Numbered from the stretch's first letter, positions 1 through 10,062 are shown. The stretch: DNA of 64,000 bases from Sulfurovum sp. (GCA_021166685.1 JAJPEU010000005.1:30023-94022), one strand, 5' to 3'. Numbers and translations are program-made. Notes: generated by a model not told the origin, from the sequence alone.

Positions 1-1215
1 AATGATATGTCCGGCATAAGTTCCCCCTATCATTGCACGTTCACGCAACTCCTCGGGCTCAACAGTAAGCAAATCGGATATCTTCTTAATATTTTTTAGC
101 ACAAACGGAGTAATGATCATCGAAAGCACCACTGTGATTGTTAGAATCTGATTTAGCTGATAATCAATCAAATGAACTCCTTTGGCAAGCTCAAAAACAG
201 CCAAAGCAAACTCTCCGACCTGAAAAAGCGCAAATGCCGACTTCAATGCGGTTCTTCTTTGTATAAAAAATTGCAAAATACCCCAAATGATAAGCCCTTT
301 GATAGCCAGAATGCTTACCAATAACCCTAATATTTCCATTCCATAATCAACAAAAGAGTGCCAGTCTATCTGCATACCTATCGTGACAAAAAATATACCC
401 AAAAGAATATCCCTAAAAGGGACCAGGTTCGCTTCTATGCGGTAACGGTACTTGGTTTCAGCCAATGTCATGCCCACCAAAAAAGCACCTAGCGAATAAG
501 TAAAACCAAATGCATGCGCAAGCACTGAAGCACCGATAACTCCCAAAAGCACGGCAATCAAAAAAATTTCATCAGAATCAGTTGAGGTGATCATATCAAA
601 GAAGCGTTCCAAAAAATATTTACCAATTAAAAAAATAATCAAAAAAACAATTACAGCACCCACAAATGCCTGCAACAACAATGTGCCAACCGATGCTGTT
701 TTGGAAGCAAAAAGAGAAACCATCAAAAGAATCGGAATAACAGCCAGATCTTGAAAGATAAGGATTCCCACCGAAATGCGCCCGTATCCGGAATGAATGT
801 CGCGGTTGTCATTGAGCACCTTTAGTACGATCGCCGTAGAGGAAAGAGAGAGTGCAAACCCGACAATAATCGCACTTTCAATCCTGAGTCCGAAAATCCA
901 GTGTCCGAGTGCAGTAAACAAAAGTCCCAATAAAATGACCTCAAGCCCTCCATAGACAAAAACCTCTTTTTTCATTTTTCTAAGGTGGGATATTGAAAAT
1001 TCGAGCCCTATTGTAAACATCAAAAACACGATTCCAAATTCAGCCAAGTGTGACAAAAAGTCTTTGGATTCTTTACCAAAGTGAAAAACAGTTGAGATAG
1101 CAAGCCCCGAAAAAATATATCCTATTACAGTCGGAATAGCGAATTTTTTTAAAAAAACATTCGATAACGTCGAGAGTGCAATCGTCATAATAAGTATTAG
1201 CATCCCGTTTTCCAT
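1..1215 (-). CDS. Kef/CPA2-family cation:proton antiporter, C-terminal part cut by window edge
   Basis: Minus-strand translation from ATG at 1215 (MENGMLILIMTIALSTLSNVFLKKFAIPTVIGYIFSGLAIS...EFGIVFLMFTIGLEFS...SLSSTAIVLKVL...) is typical of the CPA2 membrane domain; no stop before the left edge. Confidence 0.85.
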   Translation of the reverse strand, partial: MENGMLILIMTIALSTLSNVFLKKFAIPTVIGYIFSGLAISTVFHFGKESKDFLSHLAEFGIVFLMFTIGLEFSISHLRKMKKEVFVYGGLEVILLGLLFTALGHWIFGLRIESAIIVGFALSLSSTAIVLKVLNDNRDIHSGYGRISVGILIFQDLAVIPILLMVSLFASKTASVGTLLLQAFVGAVIVFLIIFLIGKYFLERFFDMITSTDSDEIFLIAVLLGVIGASVLAHAFGFTYSLGAFLVGMTLAETKYRYRIEANLVPFRDILLGIFFVTIGMQIDWHSFVDYGMEILGLLVSILAIKGLIIWGILQFFIQRRTALKSAFALFQVGEFALAVFELAKGVHLIDYQLNQILTITVVLSMIITPFVLKNIKKISDLLTVEPEELRERAMIGGTYAGHII

Positions 1216-1344
1216 CGTTACAATCCCCCTGCTTTTTCGTATTATATACTCTTTTTCTTATACTGCTATAAAAGACTGACTAATCGCTTTTTGAACATTT
1301 TTTGGATAAAATTACACTAATTTATAAACACAATAAGGAATATC

Positions 1345-2448
1345 ATGGGATTAGGCATAGGACTTGTAGGGCTACCAAATGTAGGGAAATCAACCACTTT
1401 TAACGCGCTTACAAAAGCACAGAATGCAGAAAGTGCAAATTACCCGTTTTGTACAATAGAACCAAACAAGGCCATAGTGCCAGTCCCTGATGCCAGGCTT
1501 GACGCTCTTTCAAAAATTGTAAATCCTGAACGTGTTCAGCATTCTACTCTTGATTTTGTAGATATTGCAGGGCTTGTAAAAGGCGCAAGCAAAGGTGAAG
1601 GTCTGGGCAATAAATTTCTCTCCAATATACGTGAAACAGAAGTAATTCTTGAAATTGTAAGATGTTTTGAAGATGATAATATTACCCATGTAGAAGGTTC
1701 AATAGATCCGATACGCGACATAGAGATCATTGAGCAAGAATTGCTTCTAGCCGACATTGATTCTCTGCAAAAACGAATCGACAACCTCGCCAGAAGAGCC
1801 AAAGGCAATGACAGAGAAGCCAAAGTACAATTGGAAATCGCGCAGCAGCTTATGGAATTTATTGCCGAGGGCAATCCTGCATCAAGTTTTGAAGGCAAAA
1901 ACGAAGAAACCTTTTTAGCTCTAAACAAAGAGCTCAGACTGCTGACCAGCAAAGAGATCATGTACGGAGCGAATGTTGATGAAGACGGTCTGATCGAAGA
2001 CAATACATTTGTCAAATTACTCAAAGAATATGCCCAAAAAAACAACAGAGAAGTAATCAAACTTTGCGCTAAAGTCGAAGAGGAGATGGTAGGCTTTGAC
2101 GAAGAAGAAAAAACAGAAATGCTGGAATCTTTAGGAGTCACCGAATCAGGACTTGACCAGATTATCAGAAAAGGTTTTGAGAAACTCGGATTAATGAGTT
2201 ATTTTACAGCGGGTGTCAAAGAGGTTCGCGCCTGGACCATTCGCCAAAATACCACCGCTCCCAAAGCTGCTGCTGTTATCCATAATGACTTCGAAAAAGG
2301 CTTCATACGCGCAGAGGTCATCAGCTATGAAGACTTTATCGCCTGCAATGGTGAAGCCGGAGCCAAAGAAGCAGGAAAAATGCGGCTTGAGGGCAAAGAG
2401 TATATCGTACGAGACGGCGATGTTATGCACTTTAGATTTAATGTATAA
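1345..2448 (+). CDS. ychF: Redox-regulated ATPase YchF (Obg-like GTPase family)
   Basis: [51 protein letters not shown]-terminal TGS domain. Confidence 0.97.
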   Translation: MGLGIGLVGLPNVGKSTTFNALTKAQNAESANYPFCTIEPNKAIVPVPDARLDALSKIVNPERVQHSTLDFVDIAGLVKGASKGEGLGNKFLSNIRETEVILEIVRCFEDDNITHVEGSIDPIRDIEIIEQELLLADIDSLQKRIDNLARRAKGNDREAKVQLEIAQQLMEFIAEGNPASSFEGKNEETFLALNKELRLLTSKEIMYGANVDEDGLIEDNTFVKLLKEYAQKNNREVIKLCAKVEEEMVGFDEEEKTEMLESLGVTESGLDQIIRKGFEKLGLMSYFTAGVKEVRAWTIRQNTTAPKAAAVIHNDFEKGFIRAEVISYEDFIACNGEAGAKEAGKMRLEGKEYIVRDGDVMHFRFNV

Positions 2449-2456
2449 CAAATAGC

Positions 2457-2918
2457 ATGAAACAGTTTTTTCTGCTTGGATGCATGACTTTAATTTTCTT
2501 GGGATGCGACACTAAAAAGGGAGCTTTTCTTAACACTGTAGAAAGTCAAAATGATCTGACTGTCAGTATCAACAAATTTATCTCTACCCTTCCTGCACAG
2601 GGTTTGAGTTATTTTGAAACAATCGATCACTCCAAAAATGCACAAAATGCAGGGATGACACTTAAGCCCGAAACCGTGGTTGTTTTCGGTGATCCGAAAA
2701 CAGGAACACTTTTGATGCAATGCAACCCTTCCGTGGGACTGGATCTGCCGCTTCGTATGCTTTTTACGACTGACTATACGGGCAAAACGACATTAACCTT
2801 CACAAATCCGGAATACTGGTCACTGAAGCACAACATCAAAGACGACAAATGCTTGGATATCATTACAAAAATTAAAATAACAATGCAAACATTAGCCCAA
2901 GAAGCAGCAAAAAAGTAG
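2457..2918 (+). CDS. Lipoprotein with DUF302 domain
   Basis: Lipobox MTLIFLGC; FETIDHSKNAQNAGMTLKPETVVVFGDPKTGTLLMQCNPSVGLDLPLRML resembles DUF302. Confidence 0.7.
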   Translation: MKQFFLLGCMTLIFLGCDTKKGAFLNTVESQNDLTVSINKFISTLPAQGLSYFETIDHSKNAQNAGMTLKPETVVVFGDPKTGTLLMQCNPSVGLDLPLRMLFTTDYTGKTTLTFTNPEYWSLKHNIKDDKCLDIITKIKITMQTLAQEAAKK

Positions 2919-2926
2919 GTAATACA

Positions 2927-3400
2927 TTGAAAACAAACGACATTCTCTATAAGATAAAAACAGCACTCAATCTTGACAATGAAACCATTTTAAAGGCATA
3001 TGCTTTGTCCTCATACGGTATGAACCCTGAGCATTTGGAAAATCTGCTCAAACGTCGACAGGACAAAGGATTTAAAATTTGTACCTATGAAGAGTTAGGA
3101 GTATTTCTTGACGGATTGGTGCTGCTCAAAAGAGGTCCGAGCCCCAAAAAACAAAATGACGACGAGGCAGTAGAACTCACAAACAATCTTATTCTTAAAA
3201 AACTTCGTATTGCACTTGAACTCAAAGAGCCTGAAACTGAAATCATTTTTAATCTCGCTGATGTTCATCTCACCAAACAGCAGCTCGCAGCTTTTTTCCG
3301 CAAAGAAAACCATAAAAATTTTAAAGTCTGTTCGGATGAGCTTCTTATGGCATTTTTAGAGGGATTGGATGAATTCTATTATATTGGAAATGATGAATAG
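2927..3400 (+). CDS. DUF1456 (YehS-like) protein
   Basis: Two repeats of NDILYKIKTALNLDNETILKAY.. / NLILKKLRIALELKEPETEIIFNL..; TTG start. Confidence 0.8.
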   Translation: MKTNDILYKIKTALNLDNETILKAYALSSYGMNPEHLENLLKRRQDKGFKICTYEELGVFLDGLVLLKRGPSPKKQNDDEAVELTNNLILKKLRIALELKEPETEIIFNLADVHLTKQQLAAFFRKENHKNFKVCSDELLMAFLEGLDEFYYIGNDE

Positions 3401-3606
3401 ATTTATTTGCCCCAAAATGGTACAACACTGCCGGGGACATAGTAGATTGAGTTTATAGGTTGGAAATTTTGCTCCTCTGTTCTTCCGCTTTTTAGTTGCA
3501 AAACAGTACTTGCTATTATAAAATATTTCAGCTATACTTCTTCTATTGAAAGATGATTTAGAGTTTCATCTTTGGTTTGTTTTTATTGATGACCTTTCGT
3601 TAGCTG

Positions 3607-3612
3607 TATAAT
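3607..3612 (+). promoter_or_regulatory. Putative -10 (TATAAT) of the cold-shock gene
   Basis: TATAAT ~80 nt upstream of csp start, TTGATG upstream at 3586 with a short (15 nt) spacer. Confidence 0.45.
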
Positions 3613-3650
3613 CCACCCTCAAAGAATACTCCACTTTTATATTTTCAACC

Positions 3651-3666
3651 GCTTCAGCAATGAAGT
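3651..3666 (+). other. GNRA-tetraloop hairpin in csp 5' UTR
   Basis: GCTTCA-GCAA-TGAAGT: 5 Watson-Crick pairs plus one G.T closing a GCAA tetraloop. Confidence 0.5.
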
Positions 3667-3690
3667 GCATCAATAAACAAAGGAATTGCA

Positions 3691-3909
3691 ATGGCAAATC
3701 AAATGAATGGAACCGTTAAATGGTTCAACAGTGAAAAAGGTTTTGGATTTATCCAACCAGACGATGGAAGCAAAGATGTGTTTGTACATTTTCGTCAAAT
3801 CAACAGTAATGGTTACGGTCGTGTAGACTTAAGCGAGAATCAAAAAGTTTCTTTCGTAATCGGACAAGGTGAAAAAGGTCCACAGGCTGAAAACGTTACT
3901 ATTCTCTAA
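3691..3909 (+). CDS. Cold-shock protein (CspA family)
   Basis: [30 protein letters not shown]. Confidence 0.97.
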   Translation: MANQMNGTVKWFNSEKGFGFIQPDDGSKDVFVHFRQINSNGYGRVDLSENQKVSFVIGQGEKGPQAENVTIL

Positions 3910-3961
3910 TTTTTGAAGAACACTAACCTTTAACATTGGGGTATGAAAAATTATTTCAACC

Positions 3962-3983
3962 GTCCGTCTCTTCGGAGATGGAC
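3962..3983 (+). other. UUCG-tetraloop hairpin downstream of csp
   Basis: GTCCGTCTC-TTCG-GAGATGGAC, 9-bp stem with one wobble and C(UUCG)G loop; no T-tract follows. Confidence 0.55.
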
Positions 3984-4077
3984 TATGCACCATGACAATC
4001 CAAAGTAAAAAATAAACGTCTTATCTTTTTTCTCCTACAGTCCGATCAGTCTGCCATCACAATTCAAAAATAACTCT

Positions 4078-4632
4078 TTATGAAAATAGCGTATGCGTCA
4101 AAAGTATCTTCACTCCGATACCTATAAGCATAACACCCCCGAAAATCTCTGCTTTTCCTTCCAGGAAACTTCCGCCTTTTGTTCCCCAAAAAACTCCCGC
4201 GTAACTAAAAATAAAAGTAACAAGAGCGATAAATACCATTGATACAAAAGGATTTAATTCAAGCAATCCCAACGTAAATCCTGCAGCCAAAGCATCTATG
4301 CTTGTAGCGACGGCAAGAAGCAATAAAACCTTGTTTGTAAAAGCTGCAAACTCCTCTTCTACTTTTTCTCCGAAACTCTCATAGATCATCTTGCCCCCGA
4401 TAAGGCTCAAAAGTACAAAAGCAATCCAATGATCCACAGACTCAATAAAGCTTCCAACTCCGATACTTGCCAAATATCCAAAAAGCGGCATTATGCCCTG
4501 AAAAACACCAAAAAAAAGTCCTACTTTTGTCGCCAGAAGTTTAGTAAAACTGTTATTTTTCACACCGATACCAACCGATACCGCAAAAGCATCCATGCTA
4601 AGTGCGAATGCCAAAAATAAAACTTCTATCAT
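4078..4632 (-). CDS. mntP: Manganese efflux pump MntP
   Basis: MIEVLFLAFALSMDAFAVSVGIG...ATSIDALAAGFTLG; ORF track start is too far upstream, start at 4632 preferred. Confidence 0.9.
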   Translation of the reverse strand: MIEVLFLAFALSMDAFAVSVGIGVKNNSFTKLLATKVGLFFGVFQGIMPLFGYLASIGVGSFIESVDHWIAFVLLSLIGGKMIYESFGEKVEEEFAAFTNKVLLLLAVATSIDALAAGFTLGLLELNPFVSMVFIALVTFIFSYAGVFWGTKGGSFLEGKAEIFGGVMLIGIGVKILLTHTLFS

Positions 4633-4705
4633 AAAAAATCCTCGATACATAGTTGCATTGTTTTTCCAGCAAATTTTGATAGAATCATACCTAAAAAGGC
4701 TAAAA

Positions 4706-5278
4706 ATGGCACAAGAAGACAAACTCCGCTGGGATGCAAAATACAAAAACAATCCCATTCCAAACTCTCCTATTGCACTGGTTACGCAAAACATAGCTCT
4801 TGCAAAAGGAAACAAAGCTCTCGATATTGCCTGCGGCATGGGAAGACACAGCAAATATTTGGCTTCCGCCGGTTTTGAGGTGGATGCACTGGACATCAGT
4901 TCTGTCGCCATAGCATCTCTAAAAAACATTCCTCATATTCAGGCCAAAGAGGTTGATTTTGACACCTATACCTTATCGCAAAATAGCTACGATCTAATCG
5001 TGTGCACTTATTTTCTTAAACGTTTGCTTTTTCCTCAAATTGTCAATGCTCTAAAAAAGGATGGCATTTTTATTTATGAAACGTTCTTGTATCACCCCGA
5101 AAATGAAAAAGCGCCATCTGAGCGCACATTTTTGCTTGAAAAGGGAGAATTGGAAAGCGCTTTTAATGAAACATGCGAATTGCTGCATATTAGTGAATAC
5201 TGGGATACTGATATAAGCGGAACCAAAACAATGAAGGCTTCCATGGTCGCAAGAAAAAAATGTCGGGACAGATACTAA
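4706..5278 (+). CDS. Class I SAM-dependent methyltransferase
   Basis: MAQEDKLRWDAKYK...ALDIACGMGRHSKYLASAGFEVDALDIS. Confidence 0.88.
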   Translation: MAQEDKLRWDAKYKNNPIPNSPIALVTQNIALAKGNKALDIACGMGRHSKYLASAGFEVDALDISSVAIASLKNIPHIQAKEVDFDTYTLSQNSYDLIVCTYFLKRLLFPQIVNALKKDGIFIYETFLYHPENEKAPSERTFLLEKGELESAFNETCELLHISEYWDTDISGTKTMKASMVARKKCRDRY

Positions 5279-5322
5279 AAATTATAAATGTGATTCAAGA
5301 ACCGAATGTCAAGCAATGGCTA

Positions 5323-5940
5323 TCAACACAACAGAGTTTCTAATGCATGCACACTTTTTATGGCATTATGATGTTTCGTAAAACCCCAAGCAACCATCAT
5401 GTAGTCTATACCAGCTTTTTTGCTTGCCATCTCATCCCGCGGACCATCTCCGATAAAAAGCGTTTCATGCGGATCCTGGCGCACATCTTTTAAAATTTTA
5501 AAGAGCATGTCTGGCTGCGGTTTACCCTGAGGGACATCATCATAGCACGCAATCGCATCAAAATACTCATAGATTTTTAAATGCGTCAAAGATTCTACGG
5601 TTGAATTTCGGTAGGCATTGGTAGCGATAGCCAGTTTGTGCCCTTTTGCCTTAAGCTTTTTTAAAAGCGTACCGATCCCTTCATAAAGCATTAGCTCTTT
5701 TTGATGGTTGTTTGTATAATATTCAGAAAACCATTTTTCATGCTGCCTGTCAAAAGCTTTGGCATAATAAAAAAATTGGGAAGGATTAATGGCAGGATCA
5801 TTAATGTGTCTTATGATATGTCCATGCTCCATAGGTTGAAAACCTAAATTTTTCCTTACATGATTGATGGCATTGGCAATTGAAAGAGAGCTGTCAACCA
5901 ATGTGCCATCCATATCAAAAATTATCAATTTATGTTTCAT
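5323..5940 (-). CDS. HAD-family hydrolase (phosphoglycolate phosphatase-like)
   Basis: IIFDMDGTLVDSS, AIATNAYR, LFIGDGPRDEMASKKAG. Confidence 0.92.
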   Translation of the reverse strand: MKHKLIIFDMDGTLVDSSLSIANAINHVRKNLGFQPMEHGHIIRHINDPAINPSQFFYYAKAFDRQHEKWFSEYYTNNHQKELMLYEGIGTLLKKLKAKGHKLAIATNAYRNSTVESLTHLKIYEYFDAIACYDDVPQGKPQPDMLFKILKDVRQDPHETLFIGDGPRDEMASKKAGIDYMMVAWGFTKHHNAIKSVHALETLLC

Positions 5941-6851
5941 TTGCTTTCTTTATTGTTTTTATTGTTGGCATTCAGGTAGACTGAAAGTGCTATAATCAGC
6001 GCAGTAACCCCGCCTATGAGGTAAACCGCGTAAAGCAATTTACTGGGATCGGTTAACGCAAACTTAAAGACCAGCATCAGCGCTTCAATGGAGAGTGCAA
6101 TAATAATAGAGCCTAAAAAACGTACCATGGTTTGATGCGTGTCGGTGGAACTGTTCTTGTTTTTAACCCCAAGCACTTCTTCTTCAAATATCGCCTTGAC
6201 CAAATCCACAATTGCCAACGAAAGTGTAAGTAAAATCGTGGATTTAAACACTTCATTGATATCTATTTTGGTAAAATCCATACCAAAATCCATAAAACTT
6301 ATAATCCCCTCGATAAAGAGTAAAAGTGCTACAGCAAAAAGAGCAACCGAAAACGTTCCATAGACCACCTTGCTTAATGTGCCGAAATTCGAATCAACCG
6401 AAGAAGGATGCACCATCTTCAGAATATTGTGAAGAGTGATATCCACGCATATGATACATAAAAGATTATTCTCCTGGTCATATACAGGAAAAGTCGATGT
6501 AACCACAAGCTCATTACTGACCAGCGAAGGATAGGGGTCGGTAAGAATACAGCGGTGTTCATTAATGGTGCGATAATAATAAGCCCTGTTGCTTCTGTCT
6601 TCCCCTTTTCCAATACCATTAAGTCTTGAATTGGCAGAATAATTATCAATGAGCTGTACGCCATTTTTATCGATGGCATAGATTACTTCACTTTGCGGCA
6701 AGGATTGTTTGATTTTTTTAATGTTGTTCAGTACGCTCTCCAGGCTTGCACCATCAAGATTGTGAGAAATATTGCGGCTAAGAATATAACAAAGATAAGC
6801 TCTGGCTTTGGTGCGTATCTGTGCGTATTCCTGTATCTCTTTGATTACCAT
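5937..6851 (-). CDS. Membrane protein with N-terminal PDC-type sensor domain and C-terminal TM helices
   Basis: VIYAIDKNGVQLIDN...GEDRSNRAYYYRTINEHRCILTDPYPSLVSNELVVTSTFPVYDQENNLLCIICVDI; four hydrophobic segments after it; overlaps downstream HAD gene by 4 nt. Confidence 0.75.
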   Translation of the reverse strand: MVIKEIQEYAQIRTKARAYLCYILSRNISHNLDGASLESVLNNIKKIKQSLPQSEVIYAIDKNGVQLIDNYSANSRLNGIGKGEDRSNRAYYYRTINEHRCILTDPYPSLVSNELVVTSTFPVYDQENNLLCIICVDITLHNILKMVHPSSVDSNFGTLSKVVYGTFSVALFAVALLLFIEGIISFMDFGMDFTKIDINEVFKSTILLTLSLAIVDLVKAIFEEEVLGVKNKNSSTDTHQTMVRFLGSIIIALSIEALMLVFKFALTDPSKLLYAVYLIGGVTALIIALSVYLNANNKNNKESK

Positions 6852-6861
6852 GACTACTCCT

Positions 6862-7677
6862 TTAGAAAATCTTACCTATTTTTTGACCAAAAAAGACTTT
6901 CTGGTTGATTGCAACCTCTGTTTGAATGCTCTCTTTTTCACTCAATATTACAATGGTTGATCCCATCTCAAACCAGCCGAACATTTCACCTTTTTTTAAA
7001 GAAAGATCCGAAAAGGTATAGTGGGATGTATAATAAATATTTGCATTGGTTTTAACCTTCTCTTCAAACGTTACCACCATTTTTCCTACGTTAAGCGCAC
7101 CCACAAGAACCAAAAAATGCATTTTTCCTTTGTGATCTTTACATTCTATAACGACCCTTTCGTTTTCAATAAAAAGATTCATTTTGTTTCGCAAAAGAGG
7201 CATGTTCACAGGATAAATCTTGCCGGGTATATGTGTTAAACTTTTTATTTTCAAATCAAGCGGCATATGATACCTGTGATAATCTTTAGGAGATAGGTAA
7301 AAATTGATAAAATCCCCTCCTTCTAATAACGCAGCTTTTCCTTGATAATCATCTCCCAAAAGCGCGTCAACATCATAGCTCATACCTTTAATTTGATAAG
7401 CCTTGCCTTCTGTGATCTTGCCATAATCCGTGATTAAAGAATCTGCCGGAGAGATCAAGGCTGTCTCATCCGTCTCTATCGCTCTTTCTTTTACAAAAGA
7501 TCGTGTAAAAAGTGCATTGAGCGTAGGATACTGACTTGGATCCTTAAATTCACTCATATCTAATTTCATCAAGGAAACATAGCCTTTGTTGATAACGTTC
7601 TGGATAGGCTTTGGAAACGCTTTGGAAGCAAACTTTCCAAAAGCATTTGAGATAACCGATGTAAAGTGTTTAGCCAT
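6862..7677 (-). CDS. psd: Phosphatidylserine decarboxylase proenzyme
   Basis: ALFTRSFVKE, INFYLSPKDYHRYHMP, GEMFGWFEMGSTIVIL (pyruvoyl GS(T) site). Confidence 0.93.
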   Translation of the reverse strand: MAKHFTSVISNAFGKFASKAFPKPIQNVINKGYVSLMKLDMSEFKDPSQYPTLNALFTRSFVKERAIETDETALISPADSLITDYGKITEGKAYQIKGMSYDVDALLGDDYQGKAALLEGGDFINFYLSPKDYHRYHMPLDLKIKSLTHIPGKIYPVNMPLLRNKMNLFIENERVVIECKDHKGKMHFLVLVGALNVGKMVVTFEEKVKTNANIYYTSHYTFSDLSLKKGEMFGWFEMGSTIVILSEKESIQTEVAINQKVFFGQKIGKIF

Positions 7678-7731
7678 TTTTTTCCTTTGCTGATAGCGTG
7701 TAGGTATTTCTTTGATGCAATAGAGATATCC

Positions 7732-7751
7732 CTCATTTTTTAAAAAATGAG
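7732..7751. repeat. Perfect 20-bp palindrome in divergent intergenic region
   Basis: CTCATTTTTT/AAAAAATGAG. Confidence 0.6.
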
Positions 7752-7867
7752 TAATACATCTATACTCATCATTCTTTCTGCATCTGATGATTATATCTTG
7801 TTAATGATTCAGGGTTGTTATTATAATCAAAAATAAGGTATTATCCACCATTACATCAGGGGATCAC

Positions 7868-8605
7868 ATGGCGAAATATATACTTTTTGATACAGAAACA
7901 ACAGGAAATCAAGAGCAGGACCGTATTATACAGATAGGAGGCATGATCATCCACAATAAAGAAAAGATTGAAACCTATGATGAATTCTGCTTTGCGGATG
8001 TGCCGATCAGTATCGAAGCAATGGAAGTGCACAATATCACTCCTGATATTATTAAAGACAAAATTACCTTGACCCAAACAGATTTTTATAAAAAATTACA
8101 ACAATTCAATGATGCCGAAAACTATCTTATTGCACATAACATCAACTTTGATCTTGCCATGCTCAAAAAAGAGGGGTTTGAAAACCGCTACACCCTTGTC
8201 GACACTTTTCGTTGCGCAAAACACCTTTTGCCCCATATGCCTTACCATCGTTTGCAATATTTGCGGTATGCATTGGATCTTTACAAAACAGAGCAGGAAG
8301 AAGCGGACAAGCTGCATATCACGATAAAAGCGCATGATGCCATAGGTGATGTTTTGGTGATGAAATTGCTGCTCTCCAAACTGGTGCAAGCTGCAAAGGA
8401 GACTCATCCGGGCGTTGATGTAATGCATAAACTCTCAGAATTAACCAGCACCCCCGTAATGATGAAAACATTTAAATTTGGCAAATACAAGGAAAGGGAA
8501 ATCGAAGAAATCGCCCACGAAGATATAGGATATCTAAGATGGATGAGAAACAATCTGGAACTTGATGAAGATATGCAGTTTACTTTGGACTTTTACCTAA
8601 AGTAA
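7868..8605 (+). CDS. 3'-5' exonuclease (DnaQ/ExoX-like) with C-terminal DUF3820-like segment
   Basis: YILFDTETTGNQEQDRIIQIGG, YLIAHNINFDLAML, HDAIGDV; C-term FKFGKYKEREIEEIAHEDIGYLRWMRNN. Confidence 0.88.
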   Translation: MAKYILFDTETTGNQEQDRIIQIGGMIIHNKEKIETYDEFCFADVPISIEAMEVHNITPDIIKDKITLTQTDFYKKLQQFNDAENYLIAHNINFDLAMLKKEGFENRYTLVDTFRCAKHLLPHMPYHRLQYLRYALDLYKTEQEEADKLHITIKAHDAIGDVLVMKLLLSKLVQAAKETHPGVDVMHKLSELTSTPVMMKTFKFGKYKEREIEEIAHEDIGYLRWMRNNLELDEDMQFTLDFYLK

Positions 8606-8751
8606 CCCCTTTCATCTCTTTGCCAAACAATGCTCCGATAAACCAAAACACCAAATTTATTTTCGGCGGTTCCTTTTGCGTTCTTAGTACATTTTCAGTA
8701 AAAGAGCCTATAATATCATCGTTAAATTACCCACTATTGGAGCCAAAAAAT

Positions 8752-10062
8752 ATGTTAAGATTTGCCCCGTCGCCTACAGGTGATATGCACATAGGAAACC
8801 TTCGTGTTGCCATACTCAACTATCTGGTTGCGCAACAACGTCATGAACGTTTTATCATCCGCATAGAAGATACAGATAAAGCACGCAATATTGAAGGAAA
8901 AGATACAGAAATTATGCAAATTTTGGAAAAATTTGCACTTAAGCACGATAGCGTTTCCCATCAAAGTGAAAATCTACATATGCACCAAATGTTTGCCATG
9001 AAATTGCTCGAAGAAGGAAAAGCGTTTGTCTGCACCTGTACCGCTGAAGAGCTCGAAAGCCATAGAGAAAAGGCCAAAGAACAAAAAATTGCCTATCGCT
9101 ACAGCGGCCAATGCATGGATGTCGACAAAAAAGAACTTGCCATGCTTAAAGAAAACGGCATACCTTTTGTTGTCCGCATCAAAAAACCTGCGGCACAAAT
9201 CATCAATCACGACCTTATCAAAGGCGATATTGTTACTTCGCCCAATGAGGTTGACAGCTTTGTTATCCTTAGGACTGACGGAACCTCTACCTATAATTTT
9301 GCCTGCGCATGCGATGACATGCTCAGCGATGTAGATTTTATTATTAGAGGGGAAGACCACCTTTCCAATACTCCCAAACAAATACACATTAAAACGCAGC
9401 TTGGCTTCACAAAAGAAACGATCTATGCTCATCTGCCTATTATTCTTAACAATGAAGGCAAAAAGATGAGCAAAAGGGATGATGCCAGTTCGGTAAAATG
9501 GCTTTTTGAACAAGGATTTATTCCTGATGCGATTGCAAATTATCTTTTGCTGCTTGGCAACACTAAAGCGCCAAAAGAGATTTTTACACTTCCTGAAGCG
9601 ATAGAATGGTTCAAGCTCGAAGATATTTCCAAAAGTGCCGCCAGATTTGATTTGGACAAACTGCGCTTTATCAACAGAGAACATCTCAAGATGCTGGACG
9701 ACAAGACTCTCTCTTCGCTCTTTGGTTTTGCCGATGAGAGTATCGGCAAACTTGCCAAGATTTATCTTGAAGAAGCCAGCACCATTAGCGAATTGGAAAA
9801 CAAAATTAAACCCATTTTCTCTCCCAAACAATTTGAAGGAGAATGGGCTGAACAAATGCGCACAATGGAAAAGATCATTGCTGATGCTCCCATGATTAAT
9901 ACTTTTGATGAATTCAAATCTTATCTCATGGAAAAAAGCGGACTCAAAGGTAAATATTTTTTTAAGCCCCTTAGGCTTTTACTTACAGGTGCCGAACATG
10001 GTCCTGAGCTTAGTGAAATTTATCCGCTAATCAAATCCTATTTATTGGAGATTGCTTCATGA
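8752..10062 (+). CDS. gltX2: Glutamyl-tRNA synthetase, GltX2 (GluRS2) type
   Basis: MLRFAPSPTGDMHIGNLRVAI, IIRIEDTDKARNIEGKD, GKKMSKRDDASSVKWL; start moved to 8752. Confidence 0.93.
   Translation: MLRFAPSPTGDMHIGNLRVAILNYLVAQQRHERFIIRIEDTDKARNIEGKDTEIMQILEKFALKHDSVSHQSENLHMHQMFAMKLLEEGKAFVCTCTAEELESHREKAKEQKIAYRYSGQCMDVDKKELAMLKENGIPFVVRIKKPAAQIINHDLIKGDIVTSPNEVDSFVILRTDGTSTYNFACACDDMLSDVDFIIRGEDHLSNTPKQIHIKTQLGFTKETIYAHLPIILNNEGKKMSKRDDASSVKWLFEQGFIPDAIANYLLLLGNTKAPKEIFTLPEAIEWFKLEDISKSAARFDLDKLRFINREHLKMLDDKTLSSLFGFADESIGKLAKIYLEEASTISELENKIKPIFSPKQFEGEWAEQMRTMEKIIADAPMINTFDEFKSYLMEKSGLKGKYFFKPLRLLLTGAEHGPELSEIYPLIKSYLLEIAS

Noticed and set aside
1536-2141. 201-aa minus-strand ORF antisense to ychF
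   Set aside because: Ser-rich shadow frame of a well-conserved gene
8974-9855. 293-aa minus-strand ORF antisense to gltX2
   Set aside because: Shadow ORF inside a confidently recognised gene; composition Phe/Lys-rich antisense of a coding frame, no recognisable motif
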